From Petrosia ficiformis (lineage: Eukaryota > Porifera > Demospongiae > Haplosclerida > Petrosiidae): a stretch of 64,000 nucleotides of DNA. Of this stretch, positions 24,710 to 37,700 are shown one piece after another (within the stretch, counting starts at the first letter, position 1; every line of letters begins with the position of its first letter). Where the stretch lies: contig OX345636.1 in the NCBI GenBank assembly GCA_947044365.1, positions 20,314,548 through 20,378,547 of the forward strand. The letters run 5' to 3'. The notes beneath the pieces were generated by a model. The model worked only from the letters and a program-made list of their open reading frames with translations. It had not been told where the DNA came from and made no database searches. The position numbers were made by a program, and so were the translations under genes.

Positions 24710-26133
24710 TGCTGCTTGATAATCCTGTAAGTGAAGATACCCTATCAAAGCTTTCAATGGAACAGAAGAAAGACCTTTCACTCCAAGAAATTTTTGAATA
24801 CCTGGAGCAGGAGAAGCTACCAAACGATGTTAGAAGAGCTCAAAAGATTGTAGCTCAAGCACCATCATTTGTCATCGCAGAGGATATCCTTTATTTTATT
24901 GATAGTAATCGTGGAAATAGGAAGCGTGCTGTAACACCCCAATCACTCAAGAAACAGATTATGATGGAAGGACATGGTGGAAGATTAGGTGGACACTTTT
25001 CAGGTCAGCGCACTTATAATAGTCTGGCCTATCATTGGTGGTGGAAGAAGATGTACTCCGATATCATAGAGTTTTGTAAGAATTGCCCTGAGTGTGCTAT
25101 TGTGTCAGGTCATGGCCGACGCAATAAACCCCCTTTATATCTGATACCTGTTCAACGACCCTTTCAAATTGTAGGAGTAGATGTAATGGATCTACCCAAA
25201 ACGTTACAAGGTAATCAACATGTGATCGTATTCCAAGACATGTTTACAAAATGGCCGCTAGTATTTGCCATTCCAGACCAGAAAACAGAGAGAGTAGCAA
25301 GACTACTAGTAGATGAGATCATTCCATTTTTTGGAGTGCCTGAGAGTCTCCTGTCAGACAGAGGCACAAATCTACTTTCCCATTTGATGAATGATGTGTG
25401 TCAGTTACTTGGTATTACCAAGTTGAACACCACAGCTTACCATCCTCAATGTGATGAGATGGTGGAGCGTTTTAACCGTACCCTCAAGGCTATGATCAGG
25501 AAATATGCTGCACAGTTTGATGATCAGTGGGATAGGTACCTACCGGGTCTTTTGTGGGCATATCGAAATACCCCACATGAGTCTACAGGCGAAAAGCCAT
25601 CCTACTTACTATTTGGGATAGACTGTAGAACACCTACAGAAGCAGCCCTCTTACCCCCTTCTCACATTGAGCCAACAGAACTTTCAAGTTACAGAGAGGA
25701 AATGATTTTATCATTATCTGCAGCCAGGAATGCTGCAGCTAAACGTATCCAAAAATCTCAAAAGAAGAATAAAGATTATTATGATCGAAGAGCAACTCAC
25801 ACTTCATATAGACTTGGTGATTGGATATTGATCAGGTTCCCAGCAGAAGAAACTGGAGCTCGAAGGAAATTATCTAGACCTTGGCACGGACCCTATCGTG
25901 TCAAATCAAAGAATGGACCAGATGTTACCGCTACTAAGGTGTATTTCCCTACAGAGAGCCAGATACAAGTGCATATGTCAAGGACATGTGCATGTCCAAC
26001 CGGTTTTCCGGCTGGGTACTACTGGTATGGTTCGAAGAGAAAGGGACCTGGACGCCCTCCTAAATGGGTTGAGGAATTAATGAATAATGACTGCCCTGAC
26101 CCCCAAGCAGAAAAAGCTGATAAAAAAAGATAA
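24685..26133 (+). pseudogene. Integrase of the Ty3/gypsy element
   Basis: An open frame of about 482 codons. It carries the zinc-binding HHCC module (H....GGH then FCKNCPECA), and a catalytic core with VGVDVMD, LLSDRGTNL and MVERFNRTLKAM. Exactly 35 residues lie between the second Asp and the Glu (DD35E). The usual glycine before the Glu motif is changed (CDEMVER). The C-terminal part has RLGDWILIRFPAEETGA and PWHGPYRVKSKNGPDVT (GPY/F-like module) and ends with a basic GPGRPPKW stretch. The enzyme would insert element DNA into the host genome. The frame itself is intact but is separated from RT/RNase H by a frameshift near 24700. Confidence 0.9.
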
Positions 26134-26374
26134 TGATTCTGAAGATCAAGGTACAGATTCAGAAAACCAAAATAATGATGGTGATATTACAGGGGATCAA
26201 GAAGATTCTGATACCATGGGAAAAGATGTTAATGATCCGTTTACTCCAAAAGATTCAAGTCGTAAAGTAGACCCTCCTATAGATACAGATCACTCGCCTA
26301 ACAAGTGTGATTCTACGACATCCCCTTATTCACTAAGGAAACAAGTTAAACGTCCTCAAAGATATTTAGATTAG
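26087..26374 (+). pseudogene. Acidic C-terminal tail of pol, frameshifted
   Basis: This overlaps the integrase end in another frame. It is rich in Asp, Asn and Ser and ends SPYSLRKQVKRPQRYLD just before the polypurine tract. This resembles the usual pol C-terminus, so a frameshift near 26100 probably detached it from the integrase. Confidence 0.6.
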
Positions 26375-26395
26375 AGCTCGGGACGAGCTCTGTTT

Positions 26396-26408
26396 GAGGA
26401 GGGAGTGA
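26396..26408 (+). other. Polypurine tract
   Basis: GAGGAGGGAGTGA lies immediately before the 3' LTR, the position of the plus-strand primer. A small perfect hairpin, GAGCTCG-GGA-CGAGCTC (26374-26390), lies just upstream. Confidence 0.8.
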
Positions 26409-26541
26409 TGTAACACAGTTGTATTTAACCTTGCATTTATGTATAATTATATATGATTTCATGTAATTAATTGAGGGAGGGGACTCCCGGAGGAGCACAT
26501 GTTTAGTTTGATAAATAAAGTTCAGAGCTAACAACGTTACA
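26409..26541 (+). repeat. 3' LTR (133 bp)
   Basis: Same ends as the 5' LTR (TGTAACACAG...AACGTTACA) and followed by TGTA. It includes AATAAAG, a possible polyadenylation signal. Confidence 0.93.
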
Positions 26542-26545
26542 TGTA

Positions 26546-27696
26546 ATTAATTAATAAATTTATAATTCGACTCGTGGGATCACCATGTTCCTCAGTATTG
26601 ACAATGCTGTGAGTGAAGAAGAATAGTCATGTACTACTGACCTGTGGTGAATCAATTTTGACCATCATTGCCGAAAGCAGCGAAAATTGCCATAATTAAA
26701 TGCGTGGGAGGACCATATTACTGCATAGGATAAGCCCCAGTGCTGTTCCTGACAAAGTGGGGGGGTCTGGGGGGCGGAGCCCCCAGTTTAGGCCCTGTGA
26801 TCGTTAGGGTTATCATCCATGTTGTTTGAGTATGGTTTAATTTGTGGGTGCAGTTACGCCCACGCGTTTAATTATGGCAACTTTCCTGTCACTAGCCTTA
26901 CTTTCATTGCCTGTGAAACTCCATAAAATGAACTTTAATAAGTATTTTATTCATCTTCATTTTGAACTTTTATAGAGATGAGTTTATATGCACACATTTC
27001 TACCCAGAACATTGTTCCTATCATCACATAACAAAAACCATTATAATTAACAAATTACTCTACTGGTAATAATTTATTCCGGTGTCATTAAAAAAAAGAA
27101 AGTAAACAAGAATATTAGAACATTTTCAAAAAACAATGAAAGAACATGTAGGGATATCAAAACTGAAAAAGCACACGAAACAAAATTGGGATTTCGATGG
27201 TGCCTCAGCAACAAAATTAAACTACCATACAACAACCCTACTTAAGTGTGGTTTCTTTGTGTTCGCCTGTTATACTCCAGTGATGTAAGGTTATTATAAT
27301 TATATGGAAGTGGTTAGTTAATTTTGTTGCTAAGGTACCATTGCAATCATGTGCTTTTTCGGTTTTGATATTCCTATAAAAAAGAAATTTTTAATATGGT
27401 TAATACTAACAAAATCTGAATGCTATTCACTAAAATTACACAACAATGAATATCATCGTATTGAATTTGAAGTTAAAATCATACTAAACTATATTCTATT
27501 ATGATTTAACCATTATATGAACACTAATATGAAAAAATAAAGGTAACAAAAATTAAATCCATAACGAAATTTGTATTTCCTTAACTCTCTCATACAGCAA
27601 ATATTGAAAAAATCAAATGAGCTGTACTTACTAAACAAGTTATTATAAGTTTCATAACACTGCATGTATGTATGTATGTATGTATGTATGAGAGTA
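26546..27696. other. Intergenic region and probable 3' UTR of the Calx-beta gene
   Basis: There is no coding exon. It holds a G/C-run remnant near 26760-26790 (GGGGGGCGGAGCCCCC), an inverted-repeat element at 27150-27375 and a (TGTA)n microsatellite at 27664-27690, just after the stop codon of the downstream gene on the minus strand. No clear AATAAA was seen close to the stop. Confidence 0.5.
27150..27375. mobile_element. Inverted-repeat MITE (226 bp)
   Basis: The left end AGGGATATCAAAACTGAAAA matches the right end read inward, AGGAATATCAAAACCGAAAA. The arms extend imperfectly to AGCAACAAAATTAA on both sides, about 80 bp each. There is no open frame. Confidence 0.75.
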
Positions 27697-28724
27697 CTAA
27701 TTACAGTCATAAGTAAATTTATTAAAAGCAAACTGTGAGGTACGATAGTCATCTATATCTCCTTCAATCAGTGAATCATTTGGTTCATCATCCGCTGCTT
27801 CATATATGGGACCACCTTGAGAATTACCAACATATAGACATGGAAACCTCTCAAAGTTCCAGGTTAATGGTTCCTCGAACCCAATGAAGCTACGTTTATT
27901 GCCACCCTTTGGAGAGAGTTCAATAAGGTAGGTATTGTCACGAACTGTACCATCTCGTAGTGTTTCATTATATTTGGTGACACGACTTTCTACATTCCAG
28001 AATTGACCTATAGTTTAAAGTATAAAAAAATGCAAGTGCTGGAACTGAAACCAAGATGTTTTTACAGAAATGAAATGATAAATTTGTAGAAACTTAATAT
28101 GAGTTTTCAAGATGCATGTATATCTCTCCAATTGTTGAAGAGATCCTAGCATAATGGCAATCATGAATATGATATATTCTTAAACCTATCCATCCTTACC
28201 AATTAGTCCATGAGATGTTTCTCTCAGGTTTAATCCACGATTGACTCTAAACTCTAAAAATTGTGTGGCTGAACCAACATTTTGACAATAGATGTTCATT
28301 ACAAGTGTGGAATCTGCACAGTTAGGAACTGAAACACGTGTTCGGTTAGCCATCTGACGGACACGTATACCATACTGCAAATAGTCATCTCCCAACTGCA
28401 AGGCTGTAAGGCCAACAGTTGTTGTGCACACATCATTTACTAAAGCAATTTTTATTGGGACACATTGTAGAATATTGTTCACAGCTTGAATGTTTATTTC
28501 ATCTACACCATGGAATGGTCTAACAGCATATGGGTCTGGATCAGGAACTTCATAATAGTGAGCAGTAACGGATGTACACTCATCGGATATGAAATTAAAT
28601 GTCTCATCTGCAAAACCATGTATTTCATAGCATATTGAATAACTATGAGGTTCAGCTGCTGCTGGTGTGTACAGCGGTACAACAAATACTGGATCTCCAG
28701 TTTCCAGATCTTCACGTAATAAAC
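27697..28724 (-). CDS. C-terminal region after VWD (exons 54-55), possible aggregation-factor C-terminal domain
   Basis: Two exons give about 278 residues. Exon 54 (175 codons) has PHSYSICYEIHGFADETFNF, HGVDEINIQAVNNILQCVPI and NRTRVSVPNCADSTLVMNI with several Cys. Exon 55 begins QFWNVESRVTKYNETLRDG, is rich in Asp/Glu near its end (EAADDEPNDSLIEGDIDDY) and stops with TAG at 27699-27697 after FTYDCN. There is no transmembrane helix, so the product is secreted. In sponge aggregation factors a distinct C-terminal domain (called Wreath) follows the VWD. Position fits, but I cannot confirm sequence identity by eye. Confidence 0.7.
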
Positions 28725-31700
28725 CTATGGGTGGAATGGATAGATAACTATCATAAAAAGAGCATAAGGAAGTGGTAACCATGAGCATGGAATGCAGAAA
28801 TACAAGCCAGGAAGTAACAACTATACCAGTTGTGTTACATACACTTAGGCTTCAAACAGAACTGATAAGTATAATTATATGTAGTTAGTCCATTCAGTCC
28901 ATATATGTTATATAATTCCAATACATTTTATATTGTTTAAAAAAAACCTTCGTTTGGTGTCAAAAAACTAATTAATGATTACTGCCATTACAGGAATACA
29001 ACACATTTGAAGAACCTTTATCAAACATTTCTGGTGAATAACCCAACAGGATCTTCTTCTTGCTTTGCATTATGATACTATAATTTTTATTATTATGAAG
29101 ACAGACAGATTCCATAACTTACCACACTCTCTCCTAGACACCATTCTGAGTATCGTCTCACTAGGGGGAATCATATACTGATTTAATGCCCTGCGGAATT
29201 CATAGTCATCTGTAATATCAACTGGTGTCCCGTTTCTAAAAACAAAATCACCATTAATATTACCACACAATCCGGTATGTGTAGTAAGGACTGAATCAGC
29301 ATCAATTATCACTGATACCCCATCTGCAGTGATTAGCACTTCCAATTGCAAGAATGGAACAGTTAGAGAAAGGCGGTCAGATCCAATGTCAACATTTATC
29401 AATGTCAAGTTTGTTTGTCGAATAATAGTTCTATTATATGCATTCACTACTATTGATTCTGTTAAGCCAATTCGTACACCAACACGAGATGTTTTGAATG
29501 TTCCATCTAGTGAATCAAAGAACACACCAAATTCTCCCATGGATGTCTGTTGTATGGTCAATGCATGTTCACAAGTACGATTATACAAGTACTGTTCAGT
29601 ATTGCTGAAAGTAGTAATATACATAGAAATGCTGTCATACATGCAAACTCGTGAATCAGGAGGAACATCTTGAATAACTACAGTGGTATTCCCAGGGTCT
29701 CCAATAGTAGGTGGATTTGGTACATCTGTGACTGGAGGATTTACAAGAGTTACGTTCCTAATTTCGACAATAAAGTTTTCATCTTCTTCACGTTCATTGT
29801 CCACATTAGTTGTATAGTTCACACAATAAACATCCATTGACTGAGCAGGTATTATTATTACTATGTCACCATTATCAATATAGTCAACATTCTCTGTGAA
29901 AAAAACAACAAAGAAACATGATATTAATATTTTAACTCTTGAGTTGTAAGTACAAGTACACAATTCAAACAAACATAAGGATTGACTCCTTTTATGGCTA
30001 TCTCAGACTCTGAGCTCAGTAGTACATTCAGTGGACAAAAAGGAATAGCTTAGAACACACAAATTCCTTACTTGTAGCATCACCCTCGATGCTTGACAAA
30101 ACAACTCTGACATCTTGAAGTGATTTTTTTGTCAGTGTAACACAAACTTCCACATCATTACCCTCAGAAACATTTCTCATTGGGACATCAGTTATCACCA
30201 TAGTTGCTGTCAATAAAAACAAAATATTATCATTCAAGACAAAAAGGCAATGATGACTTAGACACATCATAAATTGATAAAAAATCTAAAATTGATTTCA
30301 TTATAATACAATTATATATTCAACTATACAACTCCGTAACTATGTTGTAACCTAATTTAAGAAAAGGGACACTTTTCAAACACTTACCTGTAATTATTCA
30401 TTTTGTAAAGGAAGTCCATAAAATTTGGTAGCTACAAATGTTAATGGCTCTTCCCAGATACCAAATTTCATTGACTTCTTGTATAAAGGTGCAGAATGGT
30501 AAGTAATTAAAGGTAAGCAGTTCATTAATTAACCCTTAGAGGACTGAGCTTGTTTTTCAAAATTCTTCCCATTTCCACTGGCGTCTCTGCTGCATATATT
30601 TTGGCCACCGTTTACTTTCTCTACCTCAAACTTAGCTCCTTTTCTGGCATTGAACACTACTTCTACCAACTTGCTTAAAGGGACTCGAATTCCCTGACAC
30701 TAAATACAAGCATTTGGAGTACTTCATAGTGCTAGGAACACACTCCGAACCACACAGGGGAGAAATGTCACATATATATGACATCATTTTGCAGGAAAGT
30801 GTTCCTTTTGAAAACTAGGTCACGCATAATTTAATGAACTGGTCTTTACTGTAAATAAATATATCACTGATTCAATTTTCTTACCATCATCATCAACCAC
30901 TGTTAAATAACTCGTTGTTATTCCTGGATCCACTACTATTGTATCTGGATCTGGTGACACAAGTTCTAATGTGAGTTTATAAACTTCATCATCTTCATGA
31001 GCTATATCATCATCTTGTATGTTTGCTGTGCACATTATCATAGTTACTGAAGTTGAAGCCATGACATAAATTAATCCATCAGAAGTCTGTTCACATGAGA
31101 TTGATATGAGTGAAGTTTCAAACATGTTTGATCCATTAACAACTAAAGAAAAGATAATACATGTAAAAGTGGAAATATAGTTTATATATAGGAAATAGGT
31201 GGACTCAACATAATTATTCACCCTTGACCTGCGTAGGCAGAGTAGAGGGTTACTGTAATCACGATTTCTGCCTGTCTGTCGTGTTTTTGCTTACAGATCA
31301 AGCAACAAAATGGTTTACCATATTATAACCTAATTATTACTGTAGATCTTGACTAATATCAGAAGTATGCTCATGAACAAGACAAAAGAAGCTTTTCTTC
31401 AATAGGATGAACGCTTGGAAGATTTGTCTCGTCAGCTTCATAAAGATGGAATTGGTCCTACTAAAACAGCTTTGGTCTTCAGGAGTAATTGGAGCCCCAC
31501 TCCCTTTGGTTTACAGAATGCTGTTTTCTGTTTTATAATATTCATTATCAGAAGTTTATGTATATTTGCTTTATTTAAATTTAATTCTTTTTATCTATTC
31601 ATCAGCACTGTTGTCAGTTGTTGGTCTATATACCGATGTATAGACCTGATTGTGCTCTACAACCTAACCACAAATGGGAGTTTCTATTGGATGATGTTAC

Positions 31701-34700
31701 CACCATACTATCTATATATATATATATATATATATGTACCATAGCTAACAGGCACATCAAAGTTACCAACAGGTGTTACATATGCAATATACACCCAACC
31801 ACAGGTGGATATGAGCTGATATAAGACCTATAATGATATTCATAATAGATTGCATCAGTCTGAGCATGCAAAGTCCAGTTGTAAATTGAAAAAAGTTGGA
31901 GACGAGTTGTTTACAAACGGAAAAAGGAAAGAAAAGGAGAGTAGATGTCAGCTAACATTGATGTACATGTTAGGTATAGAATATATTATATTTAGCATGG
32001 CTTCTTGGTGTGTATCAGCAATATCAGCCTTTCACCCCTTGATAGCAACCAGTTATTATATTTATATGTGACTATATATAATTGTGAAAATCAACTGAAA
32101 GGCAGTTATAGCTTTTAAAATTGCCTGGTCGCTCCACAGATTCCTATCTCACTTTAATTTTTCAACTATCTCTACGTTCCATTCCTTTAAAATATGTTTC
32201 TTCTCAATTTACCACTCACTTGCACATGATAAAATCTATATATCACCTCTGCAGTGTCATATGCAATATGCCTATAACCCTAATGCCTGATATCAACTAT
32301 GCAGTACTTATTATTATTTATATAAATGAGTGATAAATGACAACTTACCATAAGTAAAATTCAATGTAGCATTATAAATTGAGGGATACACAATAATTGT
32401 GAAGACTTGATCACCTCCATTTTCAGGATATACCACAGTGGGAGTTTCAAATCCATACCTCAATGTCATACCTACATGTAATTACCAAATATTATTGATT
32501 AAAAGAAACCATTCTATAATAATTATAATGTAATATTTTTGTGGAATGAAATTTGTCTGTGCAGCTTCTATTTGGACATTCTACTATTTGGATCATAATG
32601 GAGCGTTATTGCTAAATACGTATCAAACTGTATGTTCAGTGTTTCTCAAAAGTGGACATTTTGAAACTATGTAATCAAGATCATGGCTATAAGGCACATA
32701 CACAAAATACATTTATATAATATTATTATAATATTAATAATATAGTCATCTTGCTGAAGAAGTACACATGAAATTTCCACTGTAAAAAATCTCTATTTTT
32801 ATAACACTAATATTTGACAAAGTATATTTTACATGAATTCATTAGTATTATTTCACTGTATACATATGAAAAGGGTTAAAGTGAACTAAATACAGTGGTA
32901 GGTGGTACTATTACTAAAACAGTAAAACTAAACTAAAGATGAGGAAATGCTTGTATTGTGCAAACAATTATGAGAACGTGATAGTACATACATGTACTTA
33001 CCATCATCATCAATGATTCTAATAGTTCCTACATTGGCCACAGTAACATTTTCGGAAGGGTTAGTATTAGAAATTACCAAGGAATATTCTTCAACAGCTT
33101 CAAGAGGAACTTGATCATCAGTTACATTAACCATGAGATATACAACTATGACGGATTTACTGAAATATAAACCCATCTCATTGACATCAGTACCAGATAT
33201 AACCACAGAAGGAGGCTGACTGCCAGGACCTGTGTGAAATAATACATTTCACTCACATTAGAAACATTATACTTCTATAATAATCATTATCAAAATTAAC
33301 ATGAAATAATTCTTGGCTTTGCAGTACTTACCTCCGGAAACATCAAATGTGAGTTTTCTTACAATGCCTATATCAATACGTATGTGAACTGTGAAACTTC
33401 CCACATTCTCAGGAACCTCATAGGGAACTCCAAGGAAACTAATTGTGACAACTGAGTGAAAGGACAGAAAAAATTAAATTTATTAACCAATGTCAAAATT
33501 CTCAAAGTGTAATTATGTTCATTCATTTTATAACATACGTACCATCATCATCCACAATGTTTATCTCTGTGTTACCCAGTTCAACATTTCGAGATGGTCG
33601 TGGATTTTCGAGGATTAGATTGTAAAATTCATTATCTTCCAGTCCTATTGTATCATTTATCAATGGAAATCTGATGGTATAAGTTAAAGACCCTCCAGAC
33701 GTGAATTGAGCATCCTCACTCACATTAGAACCTGATATTTCAATATATGGTTGATTGGGATTTGGTCCTATGGAATATATTTAGAAGGTAATAAGTATAA
33801 TTACCACTATAATGAATGAACAAACCTCCAATAACTCCAACAAGTAAATCTTGTGCTATATTTCTATTGATTGTCACTTCAACAGTACCATAACCATCAT
33901 TTTCATTGAAGGAATATACATCCTGTCCAAAGTCAACTACAACAACTGAAAGTAGAATAGATATACATTATAACTAACTGCATCATTCACTTAGTAACTA
34001 CATCAGGATTCAAATATGCATACATATATATATAATATATATTATATATATGTATATGTTATACCACACCGCGAGGTGTATATCACATTTATACTCACCA
34101 AGCCCGAGGGCGCAGTGTGTATAAATGGGATATACAGCGAGCGGGGGTGGTATAATAGATTTATTCCATAATGGAGCCACACTGTACCTGTGCCAGTTCC
34201 ACACACTTTCGTGCCCACGTTTCACTGTTCAGCCAGCTATGTCTAGTGAAGAAGAAATCAGTTCCATCGAAAAAACGAAGACTTCACTGTCCGACGACAG
34301 CACAAGTGTATTTTTAGTGCGCATGCGCAGAACTGTCCACTCCACGTGCACACGTTTCACTTCAGCCATGTCTAGATTTCGATTGAAGAAACGAAGACTT
34401 TCACTGTCGCGAAAGGGCCGATTCAAAACTGTTTCTGAAGACCAGCTAACTGCCATGTCCAAGCCAAGTGTGCCAAACACCGAAAAGTCTAGTAAATGGG
34501 CCATTAAGAATCTGAAAGAGTGGTATGAAGACTATAACAGTGGGATGTGTCCTGAAGACATTCTATCCCACACTTGCTCCAAGGAAGTTCTTGACAAGTG
34601 GCTTTGTGTGTTTATAAATGAAACTCAATATACTGATATGATTTCCAGCAGGATTTGGTTATTATCCACCTCTGCATGCCTCTCCTTATTCAAGTGACCA

Positions 34701-37700
34701 AGCAGAAGATACAGAACCTTCAAATTGATTGCAGGACTGATATGCAATTTAAATCAGCGTATTTAATTAACCTATCATTTTATTCATTCACTCAATTATC
34801 ATTTCTTCATTAATTTTTGTTGAAATGTGTTGTATATACAAGTTGGTCAGTATCATTCAACTGAATTGAAGGGTGTTAACCACAGGCAGGGAGTATATCA
34901 AACATCAAAGGGTTATATACAACCCTAGGGAGTATATCAGTTTTATACCCCAGTTTTTTCCTTTGAAGTGTGGCTGCATTATGGTATAAATATATATATA
35001 TATCCCGATACGGCGAAACATCAAAGTAAACCACAGGGATATATATAAGATATAGCACACTGTGGTCAGATATAGCACTGCAGTCAGCAGATATAGCACC
35101 CTGCAGTCAGATATAGCACCTGCCATCGAAACAGACTACAAGAAAACAACGCTTACCTTCTCCAAAGTGCCGACAAAAAGGTAGGAGAAACATCAGACAT
35201 CAACAAAGGTTTTGTCTTTCGTGATATATATTGGTTATATCACAGCCACTCGTGCTATATCAGATTTATAAAAACCTCGCCCTCGGGCTCGGTTTTTATA
35301 AATCTGATATAGCACTCGTGCTGTGATATAACCTATACATACATATATATATAATATTGTATGCATATAAATATATATAAGTGATAATTATATATGATTT
35401 TGTAGATCTTGACTCACTATCGTCATCTATGATGACAATACTCGAGTTCATTCCAAGTATTACACCATCAGTTGGAGTGGAACCAGTGAATGATATTGGA
35501 TAGATTTCGTTATTCTCTAAACCAAATTGATCATCCATTATTACAAAACTAAACGGTAACATTTGGCTTCCTTGTGCTATAAATGTTAATGTAGTATTAA
35601 TTGTTGGTCCTGATATAATAACACCACTAGCAGGAGACGATACTGTATAGAAATAGAAATATTATTGACTAGAATGACTACAAGTGTCAATGATTTGTCA
35701 ATCAAAATTAATAGTCATACCTCCAAACACAGACACATCAAGATCTTGTGCAATAGATCTATCAATTATTACTTCCAAAACCTCAAGGCCATCGCTCTCA
35801 TTATATGTGTTAATGTTAGTTACAAACATTACAGTGACGACTATAAGAAAGAAAAAGATATTATAGTACAATAATTCTCAACAAAAATGAATTGTTTGTA
35901 CAATTTGCATGTCAGACTCTTCATACAGAATGTTTCAGAATTAGATTTTATATAATTGCCATTATGGGAGAATCTATACTCCCTTCATTAACAGGACAGT
36001 TAATTTCAGTTACAATAGTTATGTAGTTCAATGGTAAACTTGATATACTGTAAAATCAAAGAGTTATTCAAATTTTAGTTGATAAATACATAATTGTAGG
36101 GGAGTTTAACTAATTACACACATGCCCTTTCAAGATTGTGTAATTAGTTATTATCCATGCTGCCTAAACTTTAAGTAAAACAACATTCATACCATCATCA
36201 TCAATAATTCTTATTAATCCATTATTGAATACAATAACATTTTGAGAAGGATCGGTGTTTGTAATAGTCAATGAATATTCCTCAACATCTTCAAGAGCAA
36301 CTTCATCATCATTTATAGTAACTTGGAATTGTACAACTGTGATGGATTGATTGAAATATAGACCCATCTCATCGACATCAGTACCAGATATAACCACAGA
36401 AGTAGGTTGACTGCCAGGACCTGTGTGAAATAATACATTTCATTGACCTTGGAAACATAACACTTTTATAATAACTATCAAACTTAATGTGTTTTAATTA
36501 TATACTTCTTGGCTTTGTAGTGCTTACCTCCAGACACATCAAATGTGAGTGGTCTTACAATGTCTCTGTCAATGCCTATGACAACTGTGACACTATCCCC
36601 ATCCTCAGGAACTACATATGGATCTTCAAGGAAACTAATTGTGACAACTAAAAGATAGATAAGAAATTAATTACTAAGAAAACATAATACATGTAGATTG
36701 TCGACAGAAAAAAGTATGATGATATCAAAATTCTGCTCTGATGTTTTTTTTAATGTACATATTCACTATTTCATTTGCATTAAAAGTACTTCCTCAGGTT
36801 GACAGACAACTTTTATAAGTAATTCTATGTACGTATATCAACAATAAATTCCATTTGCCATTGTACATTTCTACATGTCAAATAGGTACATACCATCATC
36901 ATCAGCAATGTTTATCTCTGTGTTACCCAGTTCAACATTTCCAGATGGTCGTGGATTTTCGAGGATTAGAGTGTAATTTTCAATATCTTCCAGTCCTATT
37001 GTATCATTCATCAATAGAAATCTGATGGTATAAGTTAAAGACCCTCCAGAAATGAATTGAGCATCCTCATTCACATTAGCACCTGATATTTCAATATATG
37101 GTTGATTGGGATTTGGTCCTATGGAATATATTTAGAAAGTAATAAGTATAATTACCACTATAACGAATGACCAAACCTCCAATAACTCCAACAAGTAAAT
37201 CTTGTGATATATTTCTATTGATTGTCACTTCAACAGTAACATAACCATCACTTTCATTGAAGGTATATACATCCTGTCCAAAGTCAACTATAACAACTGA
37301 AAGTAGAAAGGATATACATTATAACTAACTACATCGATCACTTAGTAACTCGGATACAAATAACTACAAGTATTTCAACAAGTATTGAAACTTACTGTCA
37401 TCATCAATGATAGTGATATTTGTGTGTCTTCCAAGTATCACACCTTCAGACGGAGTGGAACTAGTAAAATCTAATCGATACATTTCCGAATTCTCCAAAC
37501 CATACTCGTCATCTTGAATCTCAATATCAAATATGTTAGACAATGAATTTGGTGTAAAGGTAACTGAGGTGTCAACCCTTAAGCCTGATATAACAACACC
37601 TTCAGCTGGACCTGATTCTGGAATAATTATAATTATATATAATAAGATGAATTCCTCACAAAATATTGTATATACCTCCAAATATGAACACTTCAAGATT

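Larger units (their letters stand above)
20458..26541 (+). mobile_element. Ty3/gypsy LTR retrotransposon, full length but inactivated
   Basis: The element has short LTRs (20458-20586 and 26409-26541), both TGTAAC...GTTACA, flanked by a 4-bp duplication TGTA (20454-20457 and 26542-26545). Order is gag (CCHC knuckle), protease-region remnant, reverse transcriptase (YIDD), RNase H, integrase (HHCC and DD35E). RT before integrase is the Ty3/gypsy order. Lesions: TAA at 20801, frameshift near 21085, loss plus frameshift near 22340, frameshift near 23195, MITE at 23658-23810, TAA at 24425, frameshifts near 24700 and 26100. The LTRs differ by only a few substitutions and two small indels, so insertion was fairly recent. 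No envelope gene is present. Confidence 0.93.
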
